A stretch of 64,000 nucleotides of DNA, from the NCBI GenBank assembly GCA_963763325.1, contig CAVXOL010000024.1, forward strand, positions 917,942-981,941. The letters are read 5' to 3'. Origin of the DNA: JBBECJ01 sp963763325. GTDB taxonomy: Bacteria > Chloroflexota > Chloroflexia > Thermomicrobiales > CFX8. The notes below the pieces were generated by a model. It saw nothing but the letters and a program-made list of their open reading frames with translations, had not been told where the DNA came from and did not search any database. Position 1 is the stretch's first letter; the number at the start of each line of letters is the position of its first letter. A program made the position numbers and the translations under genes. Positions 1-9,621 of this stretch are shown here, piece after piece.

Positions 1-995
1 TCGCCTTCGCGGCACTCTTCCCCCGGCCATTCATCGGCCGTGAGATCGACAAGGGCGGCAGCAAACGCTTCCTGATCGCCGGAGCGATCATCTTCATCAT
101 CTCCTCGCTGCTCTACCTCGTCGCAACCAGCGTCCCAATGCTGCTCGGTGTCCGTGTCATCCATGGACTGGGGATGGCCTGCTTCCATACGGCGGCCTTC
201 ACCTTCATCGCCGAGTTGGCGCCCCCAACGCGGCGTGGAGAGGCGATGGGACTCTGGGGGATGATGTCGACGATCGCGACGGCGGTCGCGCCGTATGGTG
301 GGCTCCTCTTGCACGATTCGTATGGTGACGATGTCGTGTTCATTGCCGGGGCAGTCTGTGCGGCGGTCGCGCTGGTCCTGATCGCGTTTGTGCGCGAGCC
401 GAAGCGCGAGGTGGCCGCGCCGGGCAGCAACACAGGCGGGCTGATCGAGCCAAGGGTCTTCACACCGGCATCGATCGTCCTGCTGATGACTCTGGTCTAC
501 GGCGCCGTCCAGTCATTTGTCCTGCTCTACGCCGACGAACGCGGTATCGCGGGGAAAGGGCTGTACTTCACGGCCTTCGCGATAGCCGTCTTCACGGCGC
601 GGCTTTTCGGGGGTCGACTGGCCGACCAGCGGGGCCGCTGGGCCGTCATCCTGCCGGCGCTGTCGCTCGCGGTTGTCGCGATGGTCATCATGGCCGTCAC
701 GACGAACCTTCCGATGCTGCTGCTGGTCGGGGCGCTCTACGGACTCGCGTTTGGCTCAGCCCAGCCGGCACTGACAGCGCTGGCGATCGATCTCGTCCCA
801 GCCGCCCGGCGTGGAGCAGGGATGGCGACCTTCACGTCGGCCTTCGAGGCAGGGATTGGGACCGGCTCGATCGTGATGGGTCTGATCGCTGCCCAAACGA
901 GCTATTCGGCGATGTTCGCCATCTGCGCCATCTTCCCGGCTATCGCCGTCCTGATTGGCCTGCGAAACCAGGCAACTGCTCGGCAGCTGGCATAG
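1..995 (+). CDS. MFS transporter, 3' part (5' end outside window)
   Basis: The reading frame is open from base 3, so the gene begins upstream of the window; the first internal ATG (138) is not the start. About 330 codons are visible. They are strongly hydrophobic with repeated membrane segments and short charged loops, including the conserved-type loop APPTRRGEAMG and a later VPAARRGAGMA, the R-x-G-x-A pattern typical of major facilitator superfamily loops. The family moves small solutes or drugs across the cytoplasmic membrane by proton-coupled transport; the substrate cannot be read here. The stop at 993 lies four bases before the ATG of the next gene, so the two are probably co-transcribed. 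Confidence 0.85.
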   Translation, partial: AFAALFPRPFIGREIDKGGSKRFLIAGAIIFIISSLLYLVATSVPMLLGVRVIHGLGMACFHTAAFTFIAELAPPTRRGEAMGLWGMMSTIATAVAPYGGLLLHDSYGDDVVFIAGAVCAAVALVLIAFVREPKREVAAPGSNTGGLIEPRVFTPASIVLLMTLVYGAVQSFVLLYADERGIAGKGLYFTAFAIAVFTARLFGGRLADQRGRWAVILPALSLAVVAMVIMAVTTNLPMLLLVGALYGLAFGSAQPALTALAIDLVPAARRGAGMATFTSAFEAGIGTGSIVMGLIAAQTSYSAMFAICAIFPAIAVLIGLRNQATARQLA

Positions 996-999
996 CGCG

Positions 1000-1635
1000 A
1001 TGGAGATTACCGCCAGGGCGCTGGCCTTCACAGTGATCGACGATGGCTGGCGACGAACGGTCGGTGGCCGTGACCTGTACTTCCGGCGCGTCCGGACTCG
1101 CGCCGACTTTGAACAATGCGAGCGGCTGCAGCGCGAAGTGTTCGGGGTCTCGGAACATGATCTGGCTTCGTACTCGATCATGGTCATCATCCCGAAGACG
1201 GGCGGCGAGGTACTTGGCGCGTTCGACGGCTCGAGGATGGTCGGCTACATCCAGGGGTACGGCGGCTACGTCAACGGCCAGCCACGTCTGATCTCCGATC
1301 TGATGGCCGTCGAGCCGGAGTATCGCGGCGGTCTCGGCTATGCGCTGAAGGTCCTACAGGCGGCGGTAACACTTGATGCAGGATTCGAAGAGATGACGTG
1401 GACGGTCGATCCGTTACGGGCCGCCAACGCGCGCCTGAACTTCGAGCGCCTTGGAGCGCATTCCCGCGAGTATGTTGAGAACCTCTACGGAGATGACTTC
1501 GCTGAGGGACTCTATGGTGGGATGCCGAGCGACCGGCTGGTCGTCACCTGGCCGCTGACCAGCGAACGAGTTCGCCAGCGCCTGCTCTCGGGTTACCAGC
1601 CGCTCAGTGCCGACGCGCTCTCCAGCCGTCCCTGA
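1000..1635 (+). CDS. GNAT-superfamily N-acetyltransferase
   Basis: A protein of 211 residues if started at the ATG at 1000, which directly follows the transporter stop; an upstream in-frame ATG at 955 lies inside the transporter. The central part has the GNAT layout: a strand ending LISDLMAVEPEYRGGLGYA, where the V-x-P-x-x-R-G-x-G-x-A block is the acetyl-CoA pyrophosphate-binding motif, followed by a helix, then D-P-L-x-x-A-N-A-R-L-N-F-x-x-L-G-A, typical of motif B. The acceptor substrate is unknown. The protein is longer than minimal GNATs because of the N-terminal 30 residues and the C-terminal tail. Placement behind a transporter suggests a small-molecule target, which is only an inference. 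Confidence 0.75.
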   Translation: MEITARALAFTVIDDGWRRTVGGRDLYFRRVRTRADFEQCERLQREVFGVSEHDLASYSIMVIIPKTGGEVLGAFDGSRMVGYIQGYGGYVNGQPRLISDLMAVEPEYRGGLGYALKVLQAAVTLDAGFEEMTWTVDPLRAANARLNFERLGAHSREYVENLYGDDFAEGLYGGMPSDRLVVTWPLTSERVRQRLLSGYQPLSADALSSRP

Positions 1636-1849
1636 TTACAGCATCCACGCACCGATTCGCACCCGCGTCGCGATCCCGTCAGACATCGACAGGCTGCTGG
1701 CTCACGACGCCGAAGATGCGCTCATCTGGCGTTATCGTGTCCGCTCCGCGCTGGAGTCCGCGTTCGCCAACGGCTACACCATCACTGGATTCGCCGGTCA
1801 TCGCGACAGCGCCACCGGCTATCTGCAACTGGAACGACAGGCCCGCTGA
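1607..1849 (+). CDS. short unrecognised ORF, possibly a gene fragment
   Basis: An 80-codon frame from a GTG, overlapping the end of the acetyltransferase by 29 bases. I do not recognise it. From about residue 10 it reads like a soluble protein with acidic and hydrophobic alternation (for example IPSDIDRLLAHDAEDALIW and a C-terminal GYTITGFAGH), and it stops just before the nucleotidyltransferase relic. It may be a remnant of another small enzyme in the same eroding stretch, or chance coding. No ribosome-binding site is obvious. Confidence 0.25.
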   Translation: MPTRSPAVPDYSIHAPIRTRVAIPSDIDRLLAHDAEDALIWRYRVRSALESAFANGYTITGFAGHRDSATGYLQLERQAR

Positions 1850-1853
1850 CCTG

Positions 1854-2179
1854 ATGATGACCGGCACCGACGTTTCCGCCGTAATCGGCTGGCTGGAAGC
1901 GACAGGTGCCATCGTCTGGATCGATGGCGGATGGGGGATCGACGCCCTGCTCGGCGAACAATTTCGCCTGTCAAGACACTGCCGGGAGGCAGTGAGTTTC
2001 GCTACTCGCCCGAAGGTCTCGCTGGACGCGGTGCAATCGCCGGCCGGACAGTTCGCTGCATCAACGCCGAACTTCAGGTTGATTGCCACCTCGGCAACGA
2101 ACCGGACGCCAGCGACTTCCACGACATCTGCCTGCTCCGAGACCGGCTCGGCATCACGCAACCGTCGCCACACTCCTGA
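1854..2179 (+). pseudogene. relic of a LinB/AadB-type nucleotidyltransferase
   Basis: Two pieces of one family are visible in different frames. From 1854 the frame reads a start like small aminoglycoside/lincosamide nucleotidyltransferases, with the active-site strand WIDGGWGIDALLGEQ (G-G-W-x-x-D core). From about 1991, shifted by one frame, comes the family's C-terminal part with EGLAGRGAIAGRTVRCI, then ELQVDCHLGNEPDASDFHD. The intact family has about 60-80 more residues between these blocks, carrying the acidic R-x-H-x-D-x-D region, which is missing here. The gene therefore has an internal deletion plus a frameshift and cannot make the enzyme. It is a dead resistance-type gene. Confidence 0.7.
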
Positions 2180-2235
2180 TTGCAGGCTATCCTGCGCTGG
2201 ACAAGGCGCTACGCGAATAAGGAAGGAGCGGCGGG

Positions 2236-3247
2236 ATGGATGATCGCGCTTTTACGCTGCACGGTGACGCAGTCGTTGTCGATGCGCATTCGGATGTGTT
2301 CTGCGATGTCGTTCGGAGGCGGCTGCTGGGCGAGACGAACGTCCTGTCGCGGCTGCATGTGCCGGCCTGGCGGGCGGGTGGTGTCGATGTCGTCGTGACG
2401 ACGCTGTATACGGAGGAAGAGCACAAGCCCGACCGCGCGTTGAAGCGGGCAGTCATGATGCTCGGGGCGGCGCTGAACGACATCGCCGAGACGCCGGATG
2501 TGCGGCTCTGCCGGACGATGACTGAGGTTGACGCGGCACAGGCGGCAGGGCAGATCGCGTTCGTGCTGGCGATGGAGGGCGGTGAGCCGGTTCAGGACGG
2601 GATCGAGTCGCTGCGGACCTTCTACGAACTTGGGGTCAGCGTCTTCGGGTTCATGCTGGAACCAGCGCAACCTGCTGGCTGAGGGCGTCGGCGAGGAACG
2701 GGCGGCTGGAGGGCTGACCGAGCTCGGCCGCGAGATGGTGGCCGAGGCGAACCGGCTCGGGATTCTGCTGGATGTCTCGCACCTGTCAGTCAAGTCGTTC
2801 TGGGACATGATCGAGGTGTCGGACGCACCGCTCATCGCCTCGCACTCGAACGCGAAGGCGCTCTGCGGCCATCGACGCAACCTGGACGACGACCAGATCC
2901 GCGCGCTGGCTGCGAAGGGCGGCGTGATCGGCATCAACGGTGTCGCGGCGTTCATTACCGACGACCCGAAGCAGGCATCTTTCGGCAGGATGCTCGACCA
3001 TCTGGATTACATCTCGAACCTGGCCGGCGTCGAGCAGGTCGTGCTGGGTCCGGATTTCGTTGACTACTTGCGGGTCGGGCCCGGCTCCGAACGGGAGGAG
3101 CCGATCGACTACCCATCCGGCTTCGAGAATATCACGAAGATGCCGGCCGTCACGGCCGCCCTCCTCGAACGTGGCTACGACGAGTCACAGGTGCGCGGCA
3201 TCCTCGGCGGGAACATGCTGCGGATGTTGGGGACGGTGATGGGTTGA
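2236..3247 (+). pseudogene. M19 family membrane dipeptidase, one frameshift
   Basis: Renal-dipeptidase-type zinc peptidase that hydrolyses dipeptides. The first frame (ATG 2236, preceded by aaggaaggag) carries VVDAHSDV with the H-x-D metal ligands and AMEGGEPVQDG with the bridging Glu. The second frame from about 2655 carries the conserved WNQRNLLAEG, then DVSHLS and ASHSNAKALCGH with the metal and substrate histidines, and VLGPDF. The break falls in atgctgg (2653-2659): removing one base joins GF to WNQRN with no loss of conserved sequence. This fits a sequencing indel or a very recent mutation. Repaired length is about 336 residues, normal for bacterial members. A strong hairpin follows. 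Confidence 0.85.
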
Positions 3248-3249
3248 GT

Positions 3250-3329
3250 CGATCGGGACTCGGCATTTGGGGGCGTTGAATGGAAATGTCCTTTCTGATA
3301 CCCCCGATCCGAGTCCCGAGTCCCGATCG
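3250..3329. terminator. hairpin between convergent genes
   Basis: CGATCGGGACTCG at 3250-3262 is perfectly complementary to CGAGTCCCGATCG at 3317-3329, a 13-bp stem with a long loop. It lies between the dipeptidase (ending 3247, plus strand) and the lamin-tail protein (ending 3330, minus strand), so it can serve both transcripts. No clear T-run follows, so rho-independent action is uncertain. Confidence 0.5.
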
Positions 3330-4661
3330 CTAGTCCGGATGTTGGTCGACCAGCGTCCCGGTGCTATCGTACAGGTAAAAGCGGCCTTGCGGGTATGGCT
3401 CAATGCATTCGCCCCAGTAGACGATCGCGTACTTGTTCTCGATGATGTCCTGACCGGCACAGTTCCGGACCTGGATGTAGAAGCCCTCTCGGACCACGAC
3501 ACTCGGGAACGTGTAGACGCGGCCCCCGTCATCGCGAAGTGTCCATCCTGCCATCTGGATGTCGCCGGCAATCTGCATGTTACGGATGTTCACTCCGTCT
3601 TCAGTGATGCCCTCGATCTGCATGTCGCCGGTCGTTGTCACGCCATCCGGTAGCGTCGCGGTCGGCTCCGGCGTTGAGGTCTCGGTAGCGACTGGCGTGG
3701 TTGGCGTCGCAGTCGGTGCGGTCGTCGTTGGGGTTGGCGTTGTCTCGGACGGAATCTGGACGTAGCGCCAGTGATAGTAGTGCTGGCCGACGTTGCCGGC
3801 CTCGACCTTCCAGCCTTCGTCATTGCCGGGTGTGTAGGTCAGGCAGCGGCGCTCGAAGCATTGGAGCAGGACGTTGGTCGGTTCGCCTTCGAGATCAACC
3901 GTCGTCCAGTAGGCCTCAATCACCGGATAGCCAGTGGCGTAAAAGGCGTTCTCGAACAGCGCTTCAGTCACGTACTGGCCGCCTTCCCAGACTGTTCCCT
4001 GGGAGTTCATGAACGTCCAGAAAACGGACGCGACGGTGTGGTCGGTCTGTGGGACGTACTCGGCTGCCGTCACGTTTTCCGTGATGAGGGTTGGACTGGT
4101 GGAGACGTTTCCGAAACGGTCAACGACGGCGTCGATCGCTGAGCCAACTTCGTAGGCGTCGGCATCACGTAGCGCTGCGAGAGCGGCGTAGGTCGGGCCA
4201 GTCGAGCCGTCCGGGTCGCCGGCGACGTTGATCGAGGCCGGGAGATGTGGTTCGAAGAGGTTGTTACCAAGCTGGAGCTCGCCGGTCATCAATTCGTTGA
4301 CGAGCAGGCCGTTGGTGACGAACCAGGGGCTATCGAACGGAATGCTCTGGTCGGTCGTGATCTCCATCCGCGCCTTGTCGTAGTACTGGACAAAGCGACC
4401 GCCGTTGTGGCCTTCGACGTATGGCTCGAACCTGCCCTCTGTGTTTGCCTCCGGCCCCCACATCCAGGTTCGGTCGACCTGCAGGTCAGCGACGGGCTTG
4501 TCGGTCCGCGCCCAGGTTCGCGCGAACGGCTCTCCGTCCGGCGCGACCGCTCCTGCGTCATTGCGAACAAAGGCCAGCAGCAGCAATATCACCGCCAGCG
4601 TCAGCGTCGCTGCCTGAACAACGCGCGAGCGCGTCGTCAGCGTCTGTGCGATTGACATCAT
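3330..4661 (-). CDS. secreted protein with C-terminal lamin-tail domain
   Basis: A 443-residue protein. Residues about 14-32 form a hydrophobic segment after a short basic start, i.e. a signal peptide or anchor. A long globular part with many aromatic residues follows (to about residue 300). Then comes a linker of about 45 residues made almost only of Thr, Pro and Ala, then a C-terminal domain beginning EGITEDGVNIRNMQI with GWTLRDDGGRVYTFPS and a final short-loop pattern. This matches bacterial lamin-tail (LTD) beta-sandwich domains on exported proteins. The globular part resembles other Chloroflexota cell-surface proteins of unknown function. Two adjacent ATGs mark the start, preceded by agggggtt. 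Likely extracytoplasmic; role unknown. Confidence 0.7.
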   Translation of the reverse strand: MMSIAQTLTTRSRVVQAATLTLAVILLLLAFVRNDAGAVAPDGEPFARTWARTDKPVADLQVDRTWMWGPEANTEGRFEPYVEGHNGGRFVQYYDKARMEITTDQSIPFDSPWFVTNGLLVNELMTGELQLGNNLFEPHLPASINVAGDPDGSTGPTYAALAALRDADAYEVGSAIDAVVDRFGNVSTSPTLITENVTAAEYVPQTDHTVASVFWTFMNSQGTVWEGGQYVTEALFENAFYATGYPVIEAYWTTVDLEGEPTNVLLQCFERRCLTYTPGNDEGWKVEAGNVGQHYYHWRYVQIPSETTPTPTTTAPTATPTTPVATETSTPEPTATLPDGVTTTGDMQIEGITEDGVNIRNMQIAGDIQMAGWTLRDDGGRVYTFPSVVVREGFYIQVRNCAGQDIIENKYAIVYWGECIEPYPQGRFYLYDSTGTLVDQHPD

Positions 4662-4929
4662 CTAACCCCCTGCATTATCAGCACGAGGCCGCCCCGCACA
4701 ACCACGTGACTCGATACGATTCCGCCGACTACCCGCGCCAATCGTTTCACATCGTGCTAACGATCTAACAGGTGACGTGGATGTCGCTGGTGGCGGCGGG
4801 TAGCGTCTGCCATCAGGCGCTTACGCTCATCATTCGCTCGACTGGGTCAACTGGTCACGCACTGCAAGCTACTATTATGAAAAGCATCAGTAATGCGCCG
4901 AGACAGACAGCGAAGGGAATCGGTCACGT

Positions 4930-5388
4930 GTGGATACGTTGCGGTTCAGGTCCTCTTTACGCGCGGACCTGCCTGTCATCATCGGACTTCTGGCGGACGA
5001 CGTGCTTGGCAGTGAGCGAGAAGCCCTGCGCGAGCCGCTGCCGGCTGCCTACATTGCAGCCTTCGAGGAGATCGAGCGCGACGCCCGCAACGAGCTGGTG
5101 GTCGCCGAAGACGCCGGGACGGTCGTTGGGGTGCTGCAACTGACGTTCATCCCCGGCCTGACCTATCAGGGCGGCGAGCGCGCCCAGATCGAGGGCGTCC
5201 GAGTCGCCGCCAGTCATCGCGGCAAGGGGGTCGGCCGTCATCTGATCGAGTGGGCGATCGAGCGTGCCAGCAGCCGAGGCTGCCGGCTGGTGCAGCTCAC
5301 GACCGACAAGCGCCGTCCCGATGCCCACCGTTTCTACGAATCACTCGGCTTCGTCGCATCGCACGAGGGGATGAAGCTGCGGCTATAG
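4930..5388 (+). CDS. GNAT-superfamily N-acetyltransferase
   Basis: A compact single-domain acetyltransferase of 152 residues starting at a GTG. The acetyl-CoA site is visible as IEGVRVAASHRGKGVGRHL (R/Q-x-x-G-x-G/A type) at about residues 80-98. The terminal DAHRFYESLGFVASHEGMK is the standard motif-B and C-terminal strand of the family. The upstream 268 bases hold no convincing gene. The acceptor is unknown; proteins of this shape acetylate small amines or protein N-termini. Confidence 0.85.
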   Translation: MDTLRFRSSLRADLPVIIGLLADDVLGSEREALREPLPAAYIAAFEEIERDARNELVVAEDAGTVVGVLQLTFIPGLTYQGGERAQIEGVRVAASHRGKGVGRHLIEWAIERASSRGCRLVQLTTDKRRPDAHRFYESLGFVASHEGMKLRL

Positions 5389-5426
5389 CCAACTGCGTGT
5401 GTGCGACCAGGCAGCGATGCGCTGCC

Positions 5427-6513
5427 TCACAGTTTCGTCAACGCGAACGCGCGGGCGAAGCGCTCGTCATCGAGGCGGAATCGGTCGGGGTTAGTGCCTC
5501 GTTCGATCGCCAGCCAGTAGGCGAAGAGGTGGAGCGGGATCAGCGCCGTGATGGCGGCGAACGGTTCCGGGACAGGCGGGACCGTGACGATGGTATCTGC
5601 CGGGCCGTTATAGGTTCCATCGGAGACGACGATCAAGTCAAGTCCAATTGCTTTCGTCTCGGCCGCCAGGTCGGTCGTTCGCAACTGGGCCGGGCCGGCG
5701 GGCGCGACCAGCACCATCAATCCAGCGGGTCGGACGCCTGGAACGGGCCGTGCAGCATCTGTTCGGTTGGGATGCCCTCGGCCATCAGGTAGGCGGCTTC
5801 CTTGATCTTGAGCGCAACCTCCATTGCCGTCACACCGGCAGGGCCACCGCCAGAGAGCCAGATGTGGCGGGCATTCACGTGCCGGGATGCCAGTTCACGC
5901 ATCTGAGCGTCGGTGTCGAGCGCCGCCCGTAACGCTGTCGGGACCTCATCGGTGAGCATCGATTCCTCGAGGGCGGTCGCTCCTGACCGGTGCTCGCCAA
6001 TCCGGCCAGCGAGATGCGCGAGGACAGCCAAGGCACTCGTGTACGAAAAGGTGTAGGTAGCCGAACCTTCCGGCGGGGTCGTGATGAACAGGTGCTCGAC
6101 GGCGTCATGTCGTGCCGCACCAGCCTCGCCGGTCACCAGTGCGAATCGGGCACCGCTTGCCTGAACTCGCGACAGCGCCTCTACACTGTAGCTCTTGCCG
6201 CCCGTATGTGAGACGACAACGACGGCGTCACGGTCGGTCAGTGGTGGGCCGTAGAGGACGAAGTCAAACGAATGGACGGCCTGGGCCGCCATCCCCCACC
6301 GTATTCGCGCATGAAGTGCTTGGCCATCAACGCCGCGTGCCACGACGTGCCGATTCCAACGATGAACAACCGATCGAGGTTGGCAACACTCTGCGCGAAG
6401 GCATCGACCGCGTCACGGTTGCGGACGACGGCGTTTGCGAAGGACGCTGGCTGCTGGTGGATATGGGTGTACATGTTGAACGGGTGCTGGGTTGGGCGGT
6501 CCGATGTTGACAT
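5427..6513 (-). pseudogene. SIS-domain sugar isomerase-like protein, two frameshifts
   Basis: Double SIS (sugar isomerase) domain protein related to the isomerase half of glucosamine-6-phosphate synthase and to AgaS/FrlB-type deglycases, about 350 residues when repaired. Visible parts: LDRLFIVGIGTSWHAALMA, a phosphosugar-binding G-x-G-T-S; VVVVSHTGGKSYSVEAL; IWLSGGGPAGVTAMEVALK, the second SIS start; and EGIPTEQMLHGPFQ, with the Glu and His typical of the family. The frame breaks near 6290 and again at about 5715-5735; a one-base change at each joins conserved sequence. The following B3/4 gene lies 75 bases upstream on the same strand, so the two probably form an operon, divergent from a MocR regulator that may control them. 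Confidence 0.8.
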
Positions 6514-6588
6514 TGGCTCGTTTCCTTCTTCTATACACAGGCAGCCCCGATTGGGGACACAATCCGTAGGTAGCCGCTTCCAATACGC

Positions 6589-7302
6589 TCAACCGAACGA
6601 TGTCAGCTGCCGCTCAATGCTGACGCCCGGCGACGCTTCCTCTAACAGGCGCGTGAGATCATCGCCCGCAGCGATGAGTGCCTCAAGCGTATACGGCGTG
6701 ACGCTGTCTAGGACGAAGTAGGCGTTGCGGGTCGTCTCGGTCAGTTGGGTACGTCGGCACTGGCGCCAGTTCCAACGCCGGCAGGTGACGCCACTACTGT
6801 CCGACCAGACGACCTCACCGGACTCAGGATGTTCGATGACCTCCTCGCCGCCGCTGATGAGCGAGAATGGCTCGTCGCCGGACGCGAACTGAAGCGTCAA
6901 GTCGCTGGTGAGTTGGTCAAGATCTTCGCCGCCGACCGGCAGCACGTGCCGGATGCTGACGGCGTTGTAGAGATCGACGACGCGGTTGATGGCCGGAAGA
7001 TCCTGCCCTTTGAGGACGCGGCCCAGCAGAGCCTCAACCGAGCACGGATACTTGCTCGGCTTCGCGCCAAAGCGGCTGAACGTCTCACGCCAGGCTGCGA
7101 TGTGCGGGTGCGTCGCGGGTTTGGCGTCTCCAAACGCTGCGCGCGCATCAGCCTCGGCGGCCCGCAGCAACTGAATGCTCGACTCATCACTCGGAGCGTT
7201 GGTCAGCCCATAGGCGTAGAGCACCAATACACGGTAATCCGGGAACGTCTCGTAGATTCGCTCGTCGACTCGCAGTTTATGGGTCACTTGTTTCACTCTC
7301 AT
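6589..7302 (-). CDS. B3/4-domain protein (tRNA-synthetase-like editing domain)
   Basis: A 237-residue protein. After about 60 residues comes THPHIAAWRETFSRFGAKPSKYPCSVEALL, the hallmark of stand-alone B3/4 proteins related to the beta-subunit editing domain of phenylalanyl-tRNA synthetase. It is followed by LPAINRVVDLYNAVSIRH and later GEVVWSDSSGVTCRRWNWRQ, also conserved in the family. Stand-alone members are thought to act on nucleic acids or misacylated tRNA, but few have been tested. It lies just upstream of the SIS gene on the same strand and divergently from the MocR regulator. Confidence 0.8.
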   Translation of the reverse strand: MRVKQVTHKLRVDERIYETFPDYRVLVLYAYGLTNAPSDESSIQLLRAAEADARAAFGDAKPATHPHIAAWRETFSRFGAKPSKYPCSVEALLGRVLKGQDLPAINRVVDLYNAVSIRHVLPVGGEDLDQLTSDLTLQFASGDEPFSLISGGEEVIEHPESGEVVWSDSSGVTCRRWNWRQCRRTQLTETTRNAYFVLDSVTPYTLEALIAAGDDLTRLLEEASPGVSIERQLTSFG

Positions 7303-7424
7303 GTCATCGGCAGGCAGGTCCGAAGAGCCATCTTCGCACGTTCTTCAAGTATGATGCTCCCAAAGTGGCTACACTCCCAGAGCCACACATCGGCTATTTT
7401 CAGGAACCACTGGAGTCGACCGCT

Positions 7425-8871
7425 ATGCTGGATTTCCCTGTCCGCGTCGAACGCAATGCGCCGACATCGTTACAGATCCAGTTAACCGAGCAGTTGCGGC
7501 GCGCGATCCTCGATGGCCGGCTGGCGGCCGGGATGCGCCTGCCGTCGACGCGAACGCTGGCGAGCGAAGCCGGGGTGTCGCGCAATGTCGTGCTGGCGGC
7601 CTACGACGAGTTGTTTGCGGAAGGATACGTCGAGGGCCGTCACGGCTCGGGAACGTACGTGACCGGCGACCTGCCGTCGCTTCCGCGTCCGGCGTTGCCG
7701 GCACCGAGCGGGTCGCCGCGCTGGCTGCGGCAGCGACCGCTCCCACCGGGAGCCGAGGTCGAGTACCCGGGCGCGATCGAGTTCCGGCTGGGACGACCAT
7801 TCACGACCCAGCTCCCGGCCGATGTCTGGCGGCGGGTCTGGCACGATGTCTCGGGGCAGCTTCCACCGTCAGACTACGGACCGCCAGCTGGTGATCCCGA
7901 GTTGAGGGCAGCGATCGCCGGCTACCTGCGGCGGTCACGTGGTGTCGCGTGTGGCGCCGATGACGTGATCGTGACCGCAGGAGCGATTCAGGCCCTCGAC
8001 CTGATCGCGCGCGCGACGCTCGCCCCCGGCGATTCAGTCGGCTTCGAGGAGCCGGGCTATCAGCTGGCGCGCCAGGTGCTTCAGGCGCGGGGCGCGACGC
8101 TCGTGCCAATACCGGTCGATCAGGATGGCCTGCGGGTTGAGGAACTGCCGGCAGGTGACGACGCGCCGATGTTCGTCTACGTGACGCCGTCACATCAATA
8201 TCCACTCGGTGCGCGGATGCCGGTCGGCCGACGGGTGGCGCTGATCGAGTGGGCACAGGCCAACGACGGCCTGATTGTCGAGGACGACTACGACAGCGAG
8301 TTTCGCTTCGATGCCCCGCCGCTCCCTGCCCTGGCTGGAATCGATGCAGACGGGTCGCGTTGCCTACATCGGTACGTTCTCAAAGGTGCTCTCGCCTGCC
8401 CTGCGTGTCGGCTATCTGGTTGCGCCGCAACCGTTACGAGAACGCGTCGAGCGGTTCAAGCGGCTGTCCGACTTCCACACCCCCTGGCCACTCCAGCGGG
8501 CGCTGGCCGCGTTCATCACGCAAGGTCATCTCGAACGCCATATCCGACGGATGCGCCGGCACTATGGAGAAAAACGGGCGGCACTACGCGATGCACTCGA
8601 ACCGGTCAGCCACCTGGCCCAGCTGCGCGGCCTGGAAGCCGGATTGCACGTCTTCCTTGAACTTGACCGGAGCATCGATCCCCGCCAAGTCGAGTTGCGA
8701 GCCCGCGCGCACGGCGTCATCGTCTCAACGCTTGACGGGTATTTCATCGGCCCACCGACGCAGTACGGTCTCTTGCTCGGATACGGCGGCCTTGATCTGC
8801 CGGACATCGTTCGTGGGGCTGAGGTGCTGGTCGAGGTTCTGAGCGATGAGGCAGGGACCCGCTCTAAGTAG
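7425..8871 (+). pseudogene. MocR-type GntR/aminotransferase regulator, one frameshift
   Basis: N-terminal winged helix of the GntR family (about residues 15-80, with LRRAILDGRLAAGMRLPSTR and YVEGRHGSGTYVTG) fused to a fold-type I PLP aminotransferase-like domain (VTAGAIQALDLIARATLAPG; VYVTPSHQYPLGARMP; VEDDYDSEF). The PLP-binding lysine region GTFSKVLSPALRVGYLVAP is in another frame: one extra base near 8349-8358, in gacgggtcgcg, breaks the gene. Repaired length is about 480 residues, normal for MocR. The start at 7425 gives a typical N-terminus; the upstream ATG at 7365 adds 20 unlikely residues. MocR proteins sense PLP or amino-acid derivatives and often control the divergent gene, here B3/4 and SIS. 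Confidence 0.85.
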
Positions 8872-8905
8872 GTGCGGATATCACTCCGGCTACCCCAACG
8901 AACAA

Positions 8906-8933
8906 CCGCCGCAACCCTTTCGGGCTGCGGCGG
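8906..8933. terminator. GC-rich hairpin between convergent genes
   Basis: CCGCCGCA (8906-8913) pairs with TGCGGCGG (8926-8933) and is closed by CCC/GGG around a short TTTC loop. It sits between the MocR regulator (ends 8871, plus) and the cold-shock gene (ends 8961, minus), so it probably ends both transcripts. T-runs are weak on both sides. Confidence 0.6.
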
Positions 8934-8960
8934 TCTGATTGGCTGCTTTGAGCGGCGGTC

Positions 8961-9185
8961 CTACTCGTCGACGGTCTCGACGTTGACAGCACGCCGGCGG
9001 GATGGGTCGCGCGGATCCGGCTCCTCATCGAAGCTGACGCGCTGGCCTTCCTGCAGCATGTCGAAATCCCCGCTCAGCAGTGCCGACCGGTGGAAGAAGA
9101 TGTCGTTGCGGCCAGATGTGCCCTCAGGCGTGATGAAGCCGAAGCCCTTGTCGTCACGGAGGGTCTTAATGGTGCCGGTAGCCAT
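8961..9185 (-). CDS. cold-shock domain protein (CspA family)
   Basis: A 74-residue single-domain RNA/ssDNA chaperone. RNP1 (KGFGFITPEG) and RNP2 (DIFFHRSAL) are intact, with the usual MATGTIKTLRDD start. The ATG at 9185 was chosen because it begins at the normal first residue of the family; the frame stays open upstream to 9272 but without family sequence. The middle loop SGRNDIFF and the acidic EEPDPRDPSRRRA tail are within normal variation. Such proteins melt RNA structure in growth or stress. A strong hairpin lies downstream and the 5' untranslated region is long, as is common for csp genes. Confidence 0.93.
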   Translation of the reverse strand: MATGTIKTLRDDKGFGFITPEGTSGRNDIFFHRSALLSGDFDMLQEGQRVSFDEEPDPRDPSRRRAVNVETVDE

Positions 9186-9621
9186 GTGACTGGAGTCCCT
9201 TCTGTCCGGACCGAGCGTGTCCGGAATCGCAATGGGCCGAATGCCCAATCGGAAGCGTACCAGCCGGGTCAAGCCTCAGCCGGTGATCGATTGCACATCG
9301 CAACTCTGGAACCACGAGTTTCCGACAGCGGTGACCTCTGTAAAGTGGTATCGTTCCATCTATCGCCCTTGTCCTCACCAGGGTGATGCAATCAGCGCGC
9401 CATTTTCTACGAGCGTGGCAGGAGCAGGGTCCGCTACGTGAAGCCAGCGCGTTTTGTTCCAGCATCGAGGTCCGTGTACGTCTGATATCGAACGTCCTGA
9501 CAGGTGCGCGGACATCACATGAGCCGGAATGAGATTGAACGCTCGACTGAACAGCCTCGAATCCTTCACACAGGAACCAGGCTGACGAGCATATGGTGAG
9601 GAGCGTCGCAATCTGCCCTAG
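9186..9621. other. intergenic region upstream of csp and desaturase
   Basis: About 436 bases between two divergent genes. I see no convincing protein-coding frame or RNA gene. It must hold the promoter of the cold-shock gene (minus strand) and of the desaturase (plus strand); a long untranslated leader for the cold-shock gene would be expected from the family. The long minus-strand frame that crosses this stretch is antisense noise. Confidence 0.4.

Noticed and set aside
2640..2690. Programmed frameshift in the dipeptidase gene
   Set aside because: No slippery heptamer or stimulatory structure; the same kind of one-base break occurs in many unrelated genes of the window.
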